Shown here piece after piece: positions 7,622 through 17,364 of a stretch of 64,000 bases of DNA (position 1 is its first letter; each line of letters opens with the position of its first letter). The stretch is from positions 2,726,501-2,790,500 of the forward strand of contig NZ_CP150660.1 in the NCBI RefSeq assembly GCF_038023995.1. The letters are read 5' to 3'. This DNA comes from Polaribacter atrinae (GTDB lineage Bacteria; Bacteroidota; Bacteroidia; Flavobacteriales; Flavobacteriaceae). A model generated the notes under the pieces. The model saw only the letters and a list, made by a program, of their open reading frames with translations. It was not told where the DNA came from and searched no databases. The translations under genes were made by a program, and so were the position numbers.

Positions 7622-10600
7622 ATGAAAAAAAATTACAAACTAACATTATCCTTGATAGTGTTTTTGATTGTGCAAAGTACGTTTGCTCAATTAAAGACAA
7701 TTTCTGGAGTTGTTACAGAGAAAGGCAGTGAAATCCCGTTGCCCGAGGTTAGCGTTTTTATTAGTCAAATTAATAAGGGTAGTGTTACAGATTTTGACGG
7801 GAATTATACAATTAAAGCTGAGGATTTAAAAGGAAAAACAATAGCCTTTAGTTACCTTGGTTATAAAACGATTACAATAACCTTAACAGGAGAAAATCAA
7901 GTTATAAATGCAGAATTAGAGGCAGATGCTACTGGTTTAGACGAGATTGTGGTTACTGCACTAGGTATTAAGAGATCAGCAAAATCTTTAGGATATTCTT
8001 TAACTGAGGTTGGTGGCGAAGATATGTCTACAGTAAAAAGTACAAGTGCGGTTAATTCTCTGCAAGGTAGAGTTGCTGGGGTAAATATTTCTGCAGGTAG
8101 TGGTGGAGCCGCTGGATCTAGTAGGGTAATTATTCGTGGAGCAAGTTCATTAACAGGAAATAACCAGCCTTTGTATGTAATTGATGGAATTCCTATTATT
8201 AACAATACAAATGGGTCTGTTGTTGGTGCAACCAATGATGGAACTGGAGATGGAGGAGATGATATTTCTTCATTAAACCCAGATGATATTGAAAGTGTTT
8301 CCGTTTTAAAAGGAAGTTCAGCTGCAGCACTTTACGGTTCTTTAGCGTCTAACGGAGTTATTATGATTACCACAAAATCAGGAAAAGGTCAAAAAAGATT
8401 AGGTGTAGAGCTTTCTAGTTCTTTTACTTTTGATAAAATTAATACAAGTTTACAAAATTTTCAAACTACTTATGGTCAAGGTAATAATAGGTTAAAGCCT
8501 GGTTACGAGTATGATGGTAGTGGTCAGGCGGTTGAAATTTCTAATGTAGCCAATGCTATTGATGATTCTTTTGTAAGTTCTTTACAGTCTTGGGGAGATA
8601 AATTAGATGGCTCAATGGTTTATAATTGGGATGGTACTAAAAGACCTTATTCTAATACCGGAAATAATTTAGATAAATTTTATAATGTAGGTTCTACAGT
8701 TATAAATACAGTAGCATTATCAAAAGGAGGCGAGGAATATAATTATCGTTTTTCTTTTTCTAATTTAGATAATGATGATATTTTTCCGAATACGACTTTA
8801 AATAGAAAATCGATATCATTAAATGCTTCTGCAAATATTACTCCTAAATTAACATCAACAGTTAATGCTAAATATGTGATTGAAAAAGTGCATAATCGTA
8901 TTAATATTGGAGATACACCAGGTAATGCAAACACAGTAGCGTATGTGTTACCAAGCAGTCTTAATATTACAGATTTACAGCCAGGTTTTAATGAGGAAGG
9001 TACAGAATTATTGTTTCAACCAAGTCAGTTTATTTCTAACCCATATTGGGCAACAGATGTATTTAATAATGATGATAAGAAAAATAGATTTACAGCATCT
9101 ACAACTTTAAAATATGATTTTAATGATTGGCTGTATCTTACAGGTCGTGCAGGTATTGATACGTATGATTTAAGTAGAAGAAGGGTTACTCCATTCGGAA
9201 CAGCATACAGGCCAGCAGGTGAAATGACACAAGAAAAATCTACATACACGTTATTTAATGGAGATTTAATGTTAGGTATAAATAAAGATTTATCAGATAA
9301 AATTTCTACGAGCTCAATTTTTGGAGCAAATACAAGAACATCATCTTTCGAATCTTTAAGTGCATTGGGTAGAGGTTTTATTGTAGAAGGTTTAGAAGAT
9401 ATTAACAATACAACGTTACCAGAACCAAGTTTTGGATATTCTAAAACAAAAACGAATTCTCTTTATGGATCTGTTGAAGTAGGTTATGATAAGTTTTTTT
9501 ACTTAACATTTACAGGAAGGAATGATTGGTTTTCTACACTTTCCTTTCCAGGTAAAACAACTCCAAATAATGGGTTTTACTGGTCTTTAAGTCAGAGTTT
9601 ACTGTTAAACGAATTGTTTGATTTACCAGAGCAGGTTAATTATGCTAAAGTAAGAGCAAGTTACGCACAAGTTGCCGGTGGGGCTAGTAATGCGTATAGT
9701 TTAAATTTAGATTATGCAATTACAGGTTCTTTTCAAGGACAGTCTTTCGGAGAATTAAATGGTAACTCTATTCCTAATCCTAACTTAGTTCCTTTTCAAA
9801 AGAATGAATTTGAAGTAGGTTTTGATGGACGTTTTTTCCAAAATCGTTTAAATTTAGACTTTGCTTATTATCAAAATCAAACTACTAATGATATTGTAAG
9901 TGCTTCTGCATCTCAATCATCTGGTTTTACGTCTTCGATTCTTAATATTGGAGAACTTCAAAATAAAGGATTTGAGTTTTTAATTGGAGGTACTCCTATT
10001 AAAACTGAAGATTTTTCATGGTATACTTCTTTCAATTTTGGATATAATGACAGTGAAATTGTTCACACAGATGATGAGGATACTGCCATTAATGTTGATG
10101 GTAGCCAGACGCGTTCTAGAACCGCAATTATTTCTCATATAGTTGGCGAAAATTATGGTGTAATTTGGGGTTCTTCATACAAAAGAGATAGTGAGGGTAA
10201 CATCATGTATAATACAACGGGTTCTATCCCGAAACCAATTCAAGGAGAAAATAAAATTTTAGGTCAAGGTGTTGCACCGTATACTTTAGGTTTTTCTAAC
10301 TCTTTTAAATACAAAGATTTTTCATTAAACTTTTTAATAGATGCTAAGTTTGGTGGAAGTGTTCATTCTGGAACCAATAGAGAATTAATGATGAGAGGTT
10401 TGCATGAAAAAACACTAGAAGGTCGTGAAGATGGTTTGGTGGTGTCTGGTATAGATGATGCAACAGGAAATCCATTTACAATGACTGTAGCCCCAGAAAA
10501 TTTAAGAACCTATTATGGTTTTATTGGTGAAGAGAATTCTGGTATTTCAGAAGAGTTTGTGTACAGTACAGATTTTATAAAATTTAGAGAATTAAGTATC

Positions 10601-10810
10601 GCTTATAGTTTGCCTAAAGCAACTTTAGAAAACATTTTTGTAAGCGATGTAAGGCTTTCTTTAATAGGAAGAAACTTATTTTATATTTCTAAAAAAATAG
10701 ATAATGTAGATCCAGAAGCTTCATTAAACAATTTAAATTCTCAAGGTATAGAAAGATTCGGAACACCATCAACTAGAAGTTATGGATTCGCAATAAATGT
10801 TAAATTTTAA
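7622..10810 (+). CDS. SusC/RagA-family TonB-dependent outer-membrane transporter
   Basis: This 1062-residue protein forms the outer-membrane channel of a SusCD import complex powered by TonB. It has a signal peptide (residues 1-22, ending STFAQ) and a carboxypeptidase-like regulatory domain (about 26-105, ISGVVTEKGSEIPLPEVSVFI to GTIT-type strands). The plug follows with the DEIVVTALGIKRSAKSLGYS box, SAVNSLQGRVAGVNI and SSAAALYGSLASNGVIMITTK. A long beta-barrel ends in a terminal aromatic-type strand, YGFAINVKF. Length fits the family. The susD partner begins 11 bases downstream. Operon context points to peptidoglycan fragments as ligand, by inference. Sequence alone does not fix specificity. 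Confidence 0.95.
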   Translation: MKKNYKLTLSLIVFLIVQSTFAQLKTISGVVTEKGSEIPLPEVSVFISQINKGSVTDFDGNYTIKAEDLKGKTIAFSYLGYKTITITLTGENQVINAELEADATGLDEIVVTALGIKRSAKSLGYSLTEVGGEDMSTVKSTSAVNSLQGRVAGVNISAGSGGAAGSSRVIIRGASSLTGNNQPLYVIDGIPIINNTNGSVVGATNDGTGDGGDDISSLNPDDIESVSVLKGSSAAALYGSLASNGVIMITTKSGKGQKRLGVELSSSFTFDKINTSLQNFQTTYGQGNNRLKPGYEYDGSGQAVEISNVANAIDDSFVSSLQSWGDKLDGSMVYNWDGTKRPYSNTGNNLDKFYNVGSTVINTVALSKGGEEYNYRFSFSNLDNDDIFPNTTLNRKSISLNASANITPKLTSTVNAKYVIEKVHNRINIGDTPGNANTVAYVLPSSLNITDLQPGFNEEGTELLFQPSQFISNPYWATDVFNNDDKKNRFTASTTLKYDFNDWLYLTGRAGIDTYDLSRRRVTPFGTAYRPAGEMTQEKSTYTLFNGDLMLGINKDLSDKISTSSIFGANTRTSSFESLSALGRGFIVEGLEDINNTTLPEPSFGYSKTKTNSLYGSVEVGYDKFFYLTFTGRNDWFSTLSFPGKTTPNNGFYWSLSQSLLLNELFDLPEQVNYAKVRASYAQVAGGASNAYSLNLDYAITGSFQGQSFGELNGNSIPNPNLVPFQKNEFEVGFDGRFFQNRLNLDFAYYQNQTTNDIVSASASQSSGFTSSILNIGELQNKGFEFLIGGTPIKTEDFSWYTSFNFGYNDSEIVHTDDEDTAINVDGSQTRSRTAIISHIVGENYGVIWGSSYKRDSEGNIMYNTTGSIPKPIQGENKILGQGVAPYTLGFSNSFKYKDFSLNFLIDAKFGGSVHSGTNRELMMRGLHEKTLEGREDGLVVSGIDDATGNPFTMTVAPENLRTYYGFIGEENSGISEEFVYSTDFIKFRELSIAYSLPKATLENIFVSDVRLSLIGRNLFYISKKIDNVDPEASLNNLNSQGIERFGTPSTRSYGFAINVKF

Positions 10811-10821
10811 AAAAATAGATC

Positions 10822-12318
10822 ATGAAAAAAATATTTATTTCATTCATAATTATAATGTTTGCGTTAAGTGCTTGTGACGACGGTTTCGAAGAACTTAATG
10901 TAAATCCAACAAAGCCAGTACAATTAGATCCTTCTACAAAATTCACCTATATTCAGTTATATACAGGTGGTAGCAGTTATGTAGCGTATTTATTTTGGAA
11001 TATTATTCATTTAATGCAAAACGTACAGCATTTAAACAATACGTCGTATGCATCATTTTTATATAAAGAAGGAAATACACATTGGTTGTTTGAAGAGCAA
11101 TTTAAAACTACGGTAAAAAATATTGCAGATTTAGAATCTCAATTAGAAGTAAGTACAGAAGCAACTGCATCTATAGATTTAGCAATTACCAGAGTACAAA
11201 AAGTATTAATTTTTAGTAGAATTACTGATGTTTATGGAGATATTCCTTACAGTGAAGCTGGTAAAGGTTTTTTAGAAGGAGTTCGTTTTCCAAAATATGA
11301 TCAACAAAGTGCTATTTATGCAGATATGTTATTGTCTTTAGAAAACGCAGCGGCTACCTTAAGTGCTGGTGGAACAAGTTCTTTTGGTTCTGCAGATTTA
11401 ATGTTTTCTGGAGATGTTGCAAAGTGGAATAAATTTGCAAATTCATTAATGTTGCGTTTGGCAATGCGAATGGTAAAAGTAGATGAAGCTGGTGCAAAAT
11501 CTTGGGCAACCAAAGCTATTGATGGAGGCGTAATGACTAGCAATGCAGATATTGCATACATACAATATGAAAACTCTGCAAATGATGGAGGACCAAATGT
11601 AAATCCTTTAACAAAAGGTTTTACTTCTAGAGCATCAACACAGGTTAAAATTTCTAAAACTTTTATGGATTTTATGAAAACAAGAAACGATCCAAGAGTT
11701 TCTGTTTTAGCATCCACAGTTGATGGAAATACTGATTTTGCATTACAATTTGGGCAAGATATTAATGATGAAACAAGGGGAGATGCAAACTCTAAACCAA
11801 ATATAAATATTTTTGGAGGGTCTGGTACTATAATTTATGATGCACCTTTTTTCTTTCAAACGTATGCAGAAGTAGAGTTTATGTTAGCAGAAGCAGCAGA
11901 ACGTTGGGGATTATCTGGCGGAACTTCTAATGTTGAAACACATTATAACGCAGGTGTAACAGCGGCAATGCAATATTTATCTATGTATGGGCATGGTGTA
12001 GAAATTACAACTGCAGAAATAGATACATATTTAAATTCAAATCCATTTGTACCAGCGCAAGCTTTAAAAATGATAAATGAACAATATTGGGTAGCAACTT
12101 TTGGAAACGGTTTAGAAACTTTTTCTAACTGGAAAAGATCAGGCTATCCAGAATTAGTTCCTGCAAATGTAGCAGCAACGCTTACAAATGGAGAAATTCC
12201 AAGAAGACTTCCATATCCTGCGTCTGAAAAATTGAATAATTCAGTAAATGTAGAGGCTGCAATAGTTTTACAAGGAGGAGACCTTTTAACTACCAGAATG
12301 TGGTGGGATAAAAAATAA
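10822..12318 (+). CDS. SusD/RagB-family nutrient-binding lipoprotein
   Basis: This is a 498-residue surface lipoprotein with lipobox ALSAC (Cys near residue 17). It forms the lid of the SusC channel and binds the glycan. Typical SusD segments are visible: ITRVQKVLIFSRITDVYGDIPYSEAGKG near residues 125-150, KYDQQSAIYADMLLSLENA, WNKFANSLMLRLAMRM, and the C-terminal FFFQTYAEVEFMLAEAAERWG with NEQYWVATFGNGLETFSNWKRSGYP. It resembles the SusD/RagB-like (SusD_2-type) subgroup. It follows susC by 11 bases and is followed by a hairpin terminator. Ligand specificity is inferred from neighbours only. Confidence 0.95.
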   Translation: MKKIFISFIIIMFALSACDDGFEELNVNPTKPVQLDPSTKFTYIQLYTGGSSYVAYLFWNIIHLMQNVQHLNNTSYASFLYKEGNTHWLFEEQFKTTVKNIADLESQLEVSTEATASIDLAITRVQKVLIFSRITDVYGDIPYSEAGKGFLEGVRFPKYDQQSAIYADMLLSLENAAATLSAGGTSSFGSADLMFSGDVAKWNKFANSLMLRLAMRMVKVDEAGAKSWATKAIDGGVMTSNADIAYIQYENSANDGGPNVNPLTKGFTSRASTQVKISKTFMDFMKTRNDPRVSVLASTVDGNTDFALQFGQDINDETRGDANSKPNINIFGGSGTIIYDAPFFFQTYAEVEFMLAEAAERWGLSGGTSNVETHYNAGVTAAMQYLSMYGHGVEITTAEIDTYLNSNPFVPAQALKMINEQYWVATFGNGLETFSNWKRSGYPELVPANVAATLTNGEIPRRLPYPASEKLNNSVNVEAAIVLQGGDLLTTRMWWDKK

Positions 12319-12374
12319 ATAAATTCACTTCCCCAATAATTATTGTCATAATTGTTTTTTTTATTTTGAGTTAG

Positions 12375-12419
12375 TAAGGGGTGAGATGGCGCGAAAGACG
12401 ATTCTCACTCCTTATTTTT
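12375..12419 (+). terminator. Hairpin terminator downstream of susD
   Basis: Arms 12375-12386 (TAAGGGGTGAGA) and 12403-12414 (TCTCACTCCTTA) pair over 12 positions with one G-T wobble, and a short T run follows. It lies in the 203-base gap between susD and the next same-direction gene. It may reduce read-through, giving more SusCD than cytoplasmic enzymes. Confidence 0.7.
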
Positions 12420-12521
12420 AAAGAGGTAATTTGAAATTAAATATTGGAAGAATAAGTTTTTAATAATATAGAGATTAAGGATACCACTATTTAAAAGGAT
12501 AAGAATTAAGACTGTATAAAA

Positions 12522-13022
12522 ATGAAAAATCATAAATCAATAATACCTTACTTTATAGTCTTATTGCTTTTATTAAGTAATTGTAAAGATAATTCTAAGA
12601 CAGAAGAGAAGAAGATTAGCGTTAAGAAAAAAGAAAAAGTTACTTTACCTACAGCCAGTAACAATGACGTTTCCGTAATTAAAGAAGATAATATTTTTGT
12701 TATTGATCAAAAGTTTACAAAGGAAGATGCTCAAAAAAATATAATAGGAAAACCTGTTGAGGTTGATTTATCTACAACATCAGGAGCTATGATTTCTGCG
12801 TATTCTACGTATAATGATGAGTACACCATTTTTTATAAAACTCTCGAAAATAATTCTTGGTCAGATTGGTTAGAGCTAGAAGAAAATGAACACGTTGATA
12901 ACCCAAATCGTAAAGTTTTTTCACCTAAAAATTTAAACCCTTCGGTACAGAAAATTCAATTTAAATCAAGTAAAATAACAAAAAGTGAAGTAGTATTTAG
13001 AATATACACATTTGAAAAATAA
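12522..13022 (+). CDS. Lipoprotein of unknown function, beta-rich, adjacent to the secreted amidase
   Basis: This is a 166-residue lipoprotein (leader LLLLLSNC, Cys near residue 21) with a lysine-rich linker, then a roughly 110-residue domain. The domain contains FTKEDAQKNIIGKPVEVDLSTT, a WSDWLELEENEHVDNPNRKV segment and FSPKNLNPSVQKIQFK. The WSDW-LEL pattern resembles an accessory beta-sandwich that, from memory, occurs N-terminal to amidase domains in some secreted N-acetylmuramoyl-L-alanine amidases. Here it is a separate gene ending 6 bases before the amidase start codon. A substrate-positioning or carrier role for the amidase is inference. I do not recognise a named family. Confidence 0.7.
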   Translation: MKNHKSIIPYFIVLLLLLSNCKDNSKTEEKKISVKKKEKVTLPTASNNDVSVIKEDNIFVIDQKFTKEDAQKNIIGKPVEVDLSTTSGAMISAYSTYNDEYTIFYKTLENNSWSDWLELEENEHVDNPNRKVFSPKNLNPSVQKIQFKSSKITKSEVVFRIYTFEK

Positions 13023-13028
13023 TCCCCT

Positions 13029-15038
13029 ATGAAAAAAATAGTATTCTTACTTATTGTTTTGTCACCGTTTTTTTGTTTTGCAGATTGTACACAACCGGAC
13101 TTTTGTGGAAGAGCTTGTTGGGATACAAATGGTTCACGTCCTGCTCAAACAAATCCAAGTTACACAACACCTACTCATATAATAGTTCATCATACTGGAG
13201 ATGGAATTGTTTTTCCGGCGAATACAAATTATGCAGAAAAAATTAGATATTATTGGGATTTACATGTAAACACCAATGGATGGTCAGATCTTGGATATAA
13301 TTGGTTAATTGATAGAAATGGCGTTATTTATGAAGGAAGAGGAAACGGTGTTTCTGGAGCACATTTTAGTGGGCATAACGCAGGTACAATGGGAGTTTGT
13401 ATGATTGGTGATTTTACTTTAGAATCTCCTTCTGCAAAAGCTTTAACTTCTTTAAAGAATATAATATCTTGGGAGGCAACAGATAAAAATATAGATGTAG
13501 CAGGTGCTAGTTATCATGCATCATCAGGTCTTAATTTAAACAATGTTTCAGGTCATAAAGATGGTGGAGCAACGGCTTGTCCTGGTACAAGTCTTTATGG
13601 TTTATTGCCAAGTATTAGAGCTTCTATAAGTAGTTTTTCTTGTTATACAGACACAACTCCAGCTCCTGGTTTAGATTGTTCAAGTGCAATAGAACTTAGT
13701 AATGGCGTTGTCTATTCTGGAAGTAGCTCTACTGCTGGTTCAAAAGTTGCTACTTTTGGATGTAACTCTTGGACAGAAACAGGTCCGGAGAGAGTACACA
13801 AGATAACTCCTACTGCAGATGGACCAATAACAGTAGCTTTATCTAATTTTTCAGGAGATTTAGATGTTTATATTTTAGGAAGTTGCGATCCTTCAGATTG
13901 TTTAGGAACTGTAAGTTCGTCATCAGCAATTTATGAAAATGGTATTGCAGGACAAACCTATTATTTAGTTGTAGATGCAGATGATGGTAGTGGAGGTTCT
14001 TATGATATTGTAGCAACATATTCAGAAGCAGTAGTTGCTGAAGATGTTACAATTTCAGATGGACTTGTAAATGTAACAACCCTAACTGCTGGTGAAAATA
14101 TAAATGTTTCAGCTACACAAAATTATTCGGGGTCTCAACTCGCTGCCGTTTTACCTAATATTCATCTTGGTTATTACTTGTCAACTGACTGTGATTTGAG
14201 TTCAAATGATGTTTTACTTGGAGAAAGTAGTTCTAATATAGGTAGTGATAATACATCTCAAAATGAGAGTGAAACGCTTACCATTCCTAATAATACTCCT
14301 GCCGGAACTTATTTTATGCTATTTTCTGCGGATAATAGAAGTGAGTTAAATGAAAGTGATAAAACGAATAATGTAAGTTGCATACAAATTACAATAAATA
14401 GTTCTGTAGAACCTGAAGATGTAGAGTTGATAAATACAACTGTAGCTCCAATGATTGTAAATGCAGGCAATGATATTAGGGTTACTGCAACACAAAGTTA
14501 TTCTGGATCTCAGCTTGCTGCTGATTTACCTAATATTCATCTTGGTTATTACTTGTCTACTGATTGTGATTTAAGTGAAAATGATATTTTATTGGGTGCG
14601 GATAATTCTAACCTTGGCAGTGATAATGAAAGTGAAAATGAAAGTTCAAGTCTTACGATTCCAAAGAACACATCTGCTGGAACTTATTTTATCATCTTTT
14701 CAGCAGATAATAACGGAGTACTAACCGAAAATGATGAAGCTAATAATAGAAACTGTATTCAAATTACAGTAGACGCTGCTTTGTCTAATATAGATTATGA
14801 GTTTAAAAATCAATTAAAAGTTTTTCCAAATCCTACATCAGATATCATAAACATAAAGGCAAATACCAATTTGGGTATCAATCAACTTTATATCTATAAT
14901 TTAAATGGACGTTTAATAAAAGAAAGTGCAACAGATTTAGATAAAATTAATATTTCGGAATTATCAAAAGGAATCTATTTATTAAAAGTTGTTGGTAATG
15001 AGAATAAAACAGCGGTTTTTAGAATTATTAAAAAATAA
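13029..15038 (+). CDS. Secreted N-acetylmuramoyl-L-alanine amidase with CARDB-like repeats and T9SS sorting domain
   Basis: This 669-residue protein has a signal peptide (ending CFADC). An Amidase_2/PGRP domain spans about residues 35-205, with zinc-site segments THIIVHHTGDG and SGHKDGGATACPG and the strand GVCMIGDF. A pre-peptidase-type beta domain follows near 225-335 (DCSSAIELSNGVVYSGSS to YDIVATYSE). Two near-duplicate CARDB-like repeats span about 340-455 and 460-580, each with SGSQLAA-LPNIHLGYYLSTDCDLS. The C-terminal T9SS type A domain (KVFPNPTSDIINI to RIIKK) implies export through type IX secretion. It would cut the amide between MurNAc and L-Ala, freeing glycan strands for the downstream glycosidases. 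Operon position supports this. Confidence 0.93.
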   Translation: MKKIVFLLIVLSPFFCFADCTQPDFCGRACWDTNGSRPAQTNPSYTTPTHIIVHHTGDGIVFPANTNYAEKIRYYWDLHVNTNGWSDLGYNWLIDRNGVIYEGRGNGVSGAHFSGHNAGTMGVCMIGDFTLESPSAKALTSLKNIISWEATDKNIDVAGASYHASSGLNLNNVSGHKDGGATACPGTSLYGLLPSIRASISSFSCYTDTTPAPGLDCSSAIELSNGVVYSGSSSTAGSKVATFGCNSWTETGPERVHKITPTADGPITVALSNFSGDLDVYILGSCDPSDCLGTVSSSSAIYENGIAGQTYYLVVDADDGSGGSYDIVATYSEAVVAEDVTISDGLVNVTTLTAGENINVSATQNYSGSQLAAVLPNIHLGYYLSTDCDLSSNDVLLGESSSNIGSDNTSQNESETLTIPNNTPAGTYFMLFSADNRSELNESDKTNNVSCIQITINSSVEPEDVELINTTVAPMIVNAGNDIRVTATQSYSGSQLAADLPNIHLGYYLSTDCDLSENDILLGADNSNLGSDNESENESSSLTIPKNTSAGTYFIIFSADNNGVLTENDEANNRNCIQITVDAALSNIDYEFKNQLKVFPNPTSDIINIKANTNLGINQLYIYNLNGRLIKESATDLDKINISELSKGIYLLKVVGNENKTAVFRIIKK

Positions 15039-15081
15039 AAAAAAGTTGTTTTAAATATTAAAACGCAAAAAAATAAAGTAC

Positions 15082-16539
15082 ATGAATTCAACCATAATTT
15101 TATTAATCATTATCTCTTATTTTGGAGTATTAATGTTAATATCTCACTTTGTTTCAAAAAATACAAGTGATGATTCTTTTTACACCGGAGATAGAAAATC
15201 TCCTTGGCAAGTAGTTGCTTTCGGAATGATTGGAGCTGTTATGTCTGGTGTTACATTTGTTTCTATTCCGGGAATGGTCAGTAATAATTATTTCTATTAT
15301 TTACAATTTGTTTTTGGTAATGTAGTAGGATATATTTTTATCACTTATGTATTAATTCCTATTTATTACAATTTACAATTGGTATCTATTTATAGTTATT
15401 TAGAAACAAGATTTGGATCTAGAACTTATAAAACAGGATCTTTATTTTTTCTGATATCTCAATCGTTTGGTGCTGCCTTAAGATTATTATTAGCAGCAAA
15501 AATTTTACAGTATGCCGTTTTTGATGCACTAAACATTCCGTTTTTTTTAACGGTAATTATCATATTGATTTTAATATGGATGTACACCAATAAATCTGGA
15601 ATTAAAACAATTGTTTGGACAGATACACTTCAAACATTTTTTTTACTAATGGCGGCTATTGTGTCAATATTCATCATTAAAGATTCTTTAAACTTAAGTT
15701 TTTCAGAAACGATCACGTCTGTTACAAATCATAAATACTTTAAGGTTTTTAATTGGGATTTTAATTCTGGTAGTAATTTCTTTAAACAGTTTATTTCTGG
15801 AATTTTAATTGCTGTTGCTATGGTTGGTTTAGACCAAAATATGATGCAAAAAACATTAACCTGTAAAAGTAAAAAAGAAGCGCAGCGTAATATTTTAACC
15901 TTTAGTTTGTTTTTAGCTTTAGCACAGTTTCTCTTTTTAGGTTTGGGAGTGATGTTGTATTTATATGCAGAAAAATTCGGAATTCAATTAGAAATAGAAA
16001 ACGGTCAATTTATTCATACAGATAATTTATTTCCGATGCTTTCTCTTGGTAGTTTTGGTACCGTAGCAGCAATCAGTTTTATTTTAGGAATTACGGCAGC
16101 TTCATTTTCTAGTGTAGATTCATCACTAACGGCGTTAACTACCTCCTTTACACATGATTTTTTAGATATTACACATAAAACTTCAAAAGAAAAAAAACGA
16201 CTTAAAAATTATGTTTTACTTGGTTTCTCAATTGTAATTTTCATTATTATAATGTTATTCTCTGGAAGTAAAGGAGACGTAATTACAACAATTTTTAAAG
16301 TAGCAGGATACACGTACGGTCCGTTATTAGGGCTTTACCTTTTAGGTATTTTCACTAAAATAAGAATAAAAGACAAAGCTGTACCATACATCTGTGTCTT
16401 AATGCCATTACTTACATATTATATAAATTACATAGTTAAAGTTAAGTTTTCATTTGATTTAGGTTTCATGAATATTTTATTAAATGCTTGTCTTACCATA
16501 CTATGTTTAATCCTTATACGAAACAAAAATGACGAATAA
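15082..16539 (+). CDS. Sodium:solute symporter (SSS family), candidate amino-sugar importer
   Basis: This 485-residue inner-membrane protein has about 13 hydrophobic segments. SSS-family signatures are the N-terminal YFGVLMLISHFVSKN-to-FYTGDRKSPWQVVAFGMIGAVMSGVTFVSIPG region, WTDTLQTFFLLMAA, the core GLDQNMMQKTLTCKSKKEAQRN and a later SFSSVDSSLTALTTSFTHDF. These transporters move sugars or amino acids with Na+. It overlaps murQ by 11 bases, so the likely cargo is MurNAc or a MurNAc-containing saccharide. That is inference. B. subtilis uses a PTS permease at the same position of its operon, and no PTS gene is seen here. Confidence 0.92.
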   Translation: MNSTIILLIIISYFGVLMLISHFVSKNTSDDSFYTGDRKSPWQVVAFGMIGAVMSGVTFVSIPGMVSNNYFYYLQFVFGNVVGYIFITYVLIPIYYNLQLVSIYSYLETRFGSRTYKTGSLFFLISQSFGAALRLLLAAKILQYAVFDALNIPFFLTVIIILILIWMYTNKSGIKTIVWTDTLQTFFLLMAAIVSIFIIKDSLNLSFSETITSVTNHKYFKVFNWDFNSGSNFFKQFISGILIAVAMVGLDQNMMQKTLTCKSKKEAQRNILTFSLFLALAQFLFLGLGVMLYLYAEKFGIQLEIENGQFIHTDNLFPMLSLGSFGTVAAISFILGITAASFSSVDSSLTALTTSFTHDFLDITHKTSKEKKRLKNYVLLGFSIVIFIIIMLFSGSKGDVITTIFKVAGYTYGPLLGLYLLGIFTKIRIKDKAVPYICVLMPLLTYYINYIVKVKFSFDLGFMNILLNACLTILCLILIRNKNDE

Positions 16540-17350
16540 ATTAACTACAGAGCAAGTATCAGATTATAATAATTTAGAGCAGATGAGTACCACGGAATTG
16601 CTCACAAATATGAATAATGAGGACAAATTGGTTCCTTTGGCTATTGAAAAAGCAATTCCATCTATACATAAACTGGTAGATGTAATTCATGAAAAAATGA
16701 GCAACGGAGGCCGATTATTTTATATTGGTGCAGGTACAAGCGGACGACTGGGTGTGTTAGACGCATCAGAATGTCCGCCAACGTATGGTGTTTCCGATAA
16801 TTGGGTAATAGGAATTATTGCTGGTGGAGATGTGGCACTTAGAAAAGCCGTAGAAAATGCAGAAGATGACACAGAATTAGCATGGGAAACTTTAAAAGAG
16901 CATAATATTTCTAATAAAGATGTTTTAATTGGTATTGCAGCTTCAGGTACTACACCGTATGTTATTGGTGGTTTGCAAAAAGCAAAAGAACAAAATATAA
17001 TTACAGGTTGTATTACATGTAACGAGGGGTCTCCACTTGCGTTAGAAGCAGATTTTCCTATAGAATTAGTCGTTGGGCCAGAGTTTGTAACAGGAAGCAC
17101 AAGAATGAAAGCAGGTACTGCTCAGAAATTAGCTTTAAACATGATTTCTACAACTGTTATGATAAAACTAGGCAGGGTTAAAGGAAATAAAATGGTAGAC
17201 ATGCAGCTTTCTAATAAAAAGCTCGTTTCTAGAGGAGTAAAGATGGTTATGGATGAGCTCCATATTGAAACAGAATTAGCAAGTAAACTGTTACAGGAAC
17301 ATAAAAGTGTTAGAAAATCTATAGAAGCGTATAGAGAAGAAGTCAAATAA
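16529..17350 (+). CDS. murQ: N-acetylmuramic acid 6-phosphate etherase
   Basis: This 273-residue cytoplasmic enzyme cleaves the D-lactyl ether of MurNAc-6-phosphate to GlcNAc-6-phosphate and D-lactate. It has a SIS fold with GRLFYIGAGTSGRLGVLDASECPPTYG (residues about 62-88), GIAASGTTPYVIGGL, and GSTRMKAGTAQKLALNMIST, which are the classical MurQ segments. E. coli MurQ is somewhat longer and has a C-terminal extension. This shorter form lacks most of that, as I recall for other Bacteroidota. It starts inside the symporter stop region (11-base overlap), showing tight translational coupling. It produces the product that links murein recovery to amino-sugar catabolism. No MurNAc kinase lies in the window. 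Confidence 0.96.
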   Translation: MTNKLTTEQVSDYNNLEQMSTTELLTNMNNEDKLVPLAIEKAIPSIHKLVDVIHEKMSNGGRLFYIGAGTSGRLGVLDASECPPTYGVSDNWVIGIIAGGDVALRKAVENAEDDTELAWETLKEHNISNKDVLIGIAASGTTPYVIGGLQKAKEQNIITGCITCNEGSPLALEADFPIELVVGPEFVTGSTRMKAGTAQKLALNMISTTVMIKLGRVKGNKMVDMQLSNKKLVSRGVKMVMDELHIETELASKLLQEHKSVRKSIEAYREEVK

Positions 17351-17364
17351 TAGATTTTATAGAA

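Noticed and set aside
7897..8235. 112-codon minus-strand open frame
   Set aside because: Antisense within susC, whose reading frame, plug-domain motifs and operon position are unambiguous.
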